A stretch of 64,000 nt of DNA from CALTSX01 sp051647685 (GTDB taxonomy: Bacteria; Chlamydiota; Chlamydiia; Chlamydiales; CALTSX01), in assembly GCA_051647685.1 (NCBI GenBank), contig JBOFEG010000001.1:1-64000 (forward strand), given 5' to 3'. Positions 62,974 through 64,000 of this stretch are shown piece by piece. The notes below the pieces were generated by a model, which had not been told where the DNA came from, made no database searches, and saw nothing but the letters and a program-made list of their open reading frames with translations. Made by a program: the position numbers and the translations under genes. How positions within the stretch are numbered: position 1 is the stretch's first letter; every line of letters starts with the position of its first letter.

Positions 62974-64000
62974 ATGCCTTTATATAAATACCACGCTATA
63001 AATGAGAATCAAAAGAAACAATCTGGCATTATTGACGCGGAATCACATATAGATGCCTTAGAATTTTTGAATAAGAAAAAAATTTTAACCATCGATTTAA
63101 ATCCCTATATTTGGAAACCAAAATCAATTACTCTGTCTCGTAAAGAGTTATTATTTTTCACCCAAGATCTCTCTCAATTCTTGTGGGCTGGACTTCCTCT
63201 CTATGAGAGTTTGCTTGCTTTAGAGGAAAGATACCAAAATACAAAAAATCACGCCTTTTTCTTACATCTATGTAATCAAATTAAACAGGGCAGAGCTTTG
63301 TCCCAAATACTTAGTGACTTCCCTAAATCATTTGATGTAATTTATATATCTATGGTCGGGGCAGCAGAAAAATCTGGGAAACTTGGCCAAATCTTCAAAG
63401 AACTTTCTGTAATGATTAATAAATCAGATGCTTTTAAGAAAAAAATTACAGCAGCACTTACCTATCCTATTTTTTTAATTACTTTTTGTTGTATAGTTCT
63501 ATATGGATTATTCTTTTTTTTAATCCCAAGTATGCAAGAACTTTTGCAGGGCAGGAATTTGCATCCAGTCACAGAGGTCGTACTACAAATTAGTCAATTT
63601 TTGCAAAAGTATAAAAGAACTCTTGGTGTAGGGTTGTTAAGTACAGCGATCGCAATTTTTTGTTTCTTTCGTTCTACTATCGGAAAATTGAATTGGCAAC
63701 GTTTCTCTCTTCATATTCCATTTCTTAAAACATTAATTACTGAATCGGTGCTAGTGAGATTTTGTAATACGCTTTCCGTATTATTAGAAAGTAATGTACC
63801 TTTAATAGAGTCTTTAGATTATTCTAAAAGAGTTATGAATCATTCTATTTTTCAATCCGTAATAGATAAAGTAGAAACTAGCATAATTGAAGGGAATAAA
63901 TTATCGACAGAAATTAGTAAATCTAAGCTTTTTCCCAGTATGGCAATTCGTATGATTGAAGTTGGCGAACAAGTTGGCAATATCGGAGAAATGCTACAGA
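62974..64000 (+). CDS. gspF: Type II secretion system inner-membrane protein GspF (partial)
   Basis: The gene opens 9 bp after gspE with ATG (MPLYKYHAIN). It is cut by the window edge after about 342 codons. The family motif SRKELLFFTQDLSQFLWAGL, a first GspF domain with PLYESLLAL, and hydrophobic segments (IFLITFCCIVLYGLFFFLIP) are clear. A second copy of the domain begins near VRFCNTLSVLLESNVPLIES, as expected. It is the platform protein contacted by GspE. Confidence 0.93.
   Translation, partial: MPLYKYHAINENQKKQSGIIDAESHIDALEFLNKKKILTIDLNPYIWKPKSITLSRKELLFFTQDLSQFLWAGLPLYESLLALEERYQNTKNHAFFLHLCNQIKQGRALSQILSDFPKSFDVIYISMVGAAEKSGKLGQIFKELSVMINKSDAFKKKITAALTYPIFLITFCCIVLYGLFFFLIPSMQELLQGRNLHPVTEVVLQISQFLQKYKRTLGVGLLSTAIAIFCFFRSTIGKLNWQRFSLHIPFLKTLITESVLVRFCNTLSVLLESNVPLIESLDYSKRVMNHSIFQSVIDKVETSIIEGNKLSTEISKSKLFPSMAIRMIEVGEQVGNIGEMLQ

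Overview
The window is AT-rich (roughly 35% GC by eye) and reads as the chromosome of an obligate intracellular member of the Chlamydiota. The evidence is a set of lineage-typical genes: a ThyX about 540 residues long, a GreA with a very long N-terminal extension, NqrA, a thrS-parA-pGP6-D block, the tyrB-mreC pair, a GspD/E/F secretion operon, and an array of cysteine-rich MOMP-like outer membrane proteins. The MOMP-like array, the AT content and the DinD domain fused to pGP6-D point to a non-Chlamydiaceae lineage, of the Simkania or Rhabdochlamydia type. This is an inference; no rRNA is present to settle it.

Layout from left to right. At 0.3-10.3 kb lie uvrB, thyX, a putative NlpC/P60-like cysteine peptidase, nqrA, greA, rdgB and a small exported protein. 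At 10.5-13.8 kb is a minus-strand trio: a PilM/GspL-like protein, a PilN-like bitopic protein and a MORN-like lipoprotein. yggT and dus follow. At 15.3-20.9 kb four intact MOMP-like paralogues and one decayed copy stand in tandem. glk, recA, an ispA-type prenyl synthase and a glmU-like beta-helix protein come next. A gene-free stretch (24.78-25.14 kb) carries a striking cluster of TTATGAACA repeats, and strand use on both sides diverges from it, so it is the best candidate for a replication origin. It is followed by tRNA-Pro, ung, a frameshifted MFS transporter, dapA, the DinD/pGP6-D fusion gene, parA and thrS.

The right half holds a split coiled-coil gene, a porin-like protein, an LplT-like transporter, the complete recC-recB-recD operon, a coiled-coil protein, rpsT, rpoD (its 3' end overlaps an antisense tRNA-Ala), tyrB, mreC, and a protein ending in a CAAX-like tail. 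That protein abuts, tail to tail, a putative type III translocator. A CDP-glycerol transferase-like gene, mutY, two small membrane proteins and the start of a type II secretion operon (a CT573-type gene, gspD, gspE, gspF cut by the window edge) close the window.

Functional themes are DNA repair and recombination (uvrB, recA, recBCD, ung, mutY, and possibly DinD), the cell envelope (MOMPs, porin, GspDEF, MreC) and several candidate host-directed proteins. All family calls were made by reading the translations; no database search was run.
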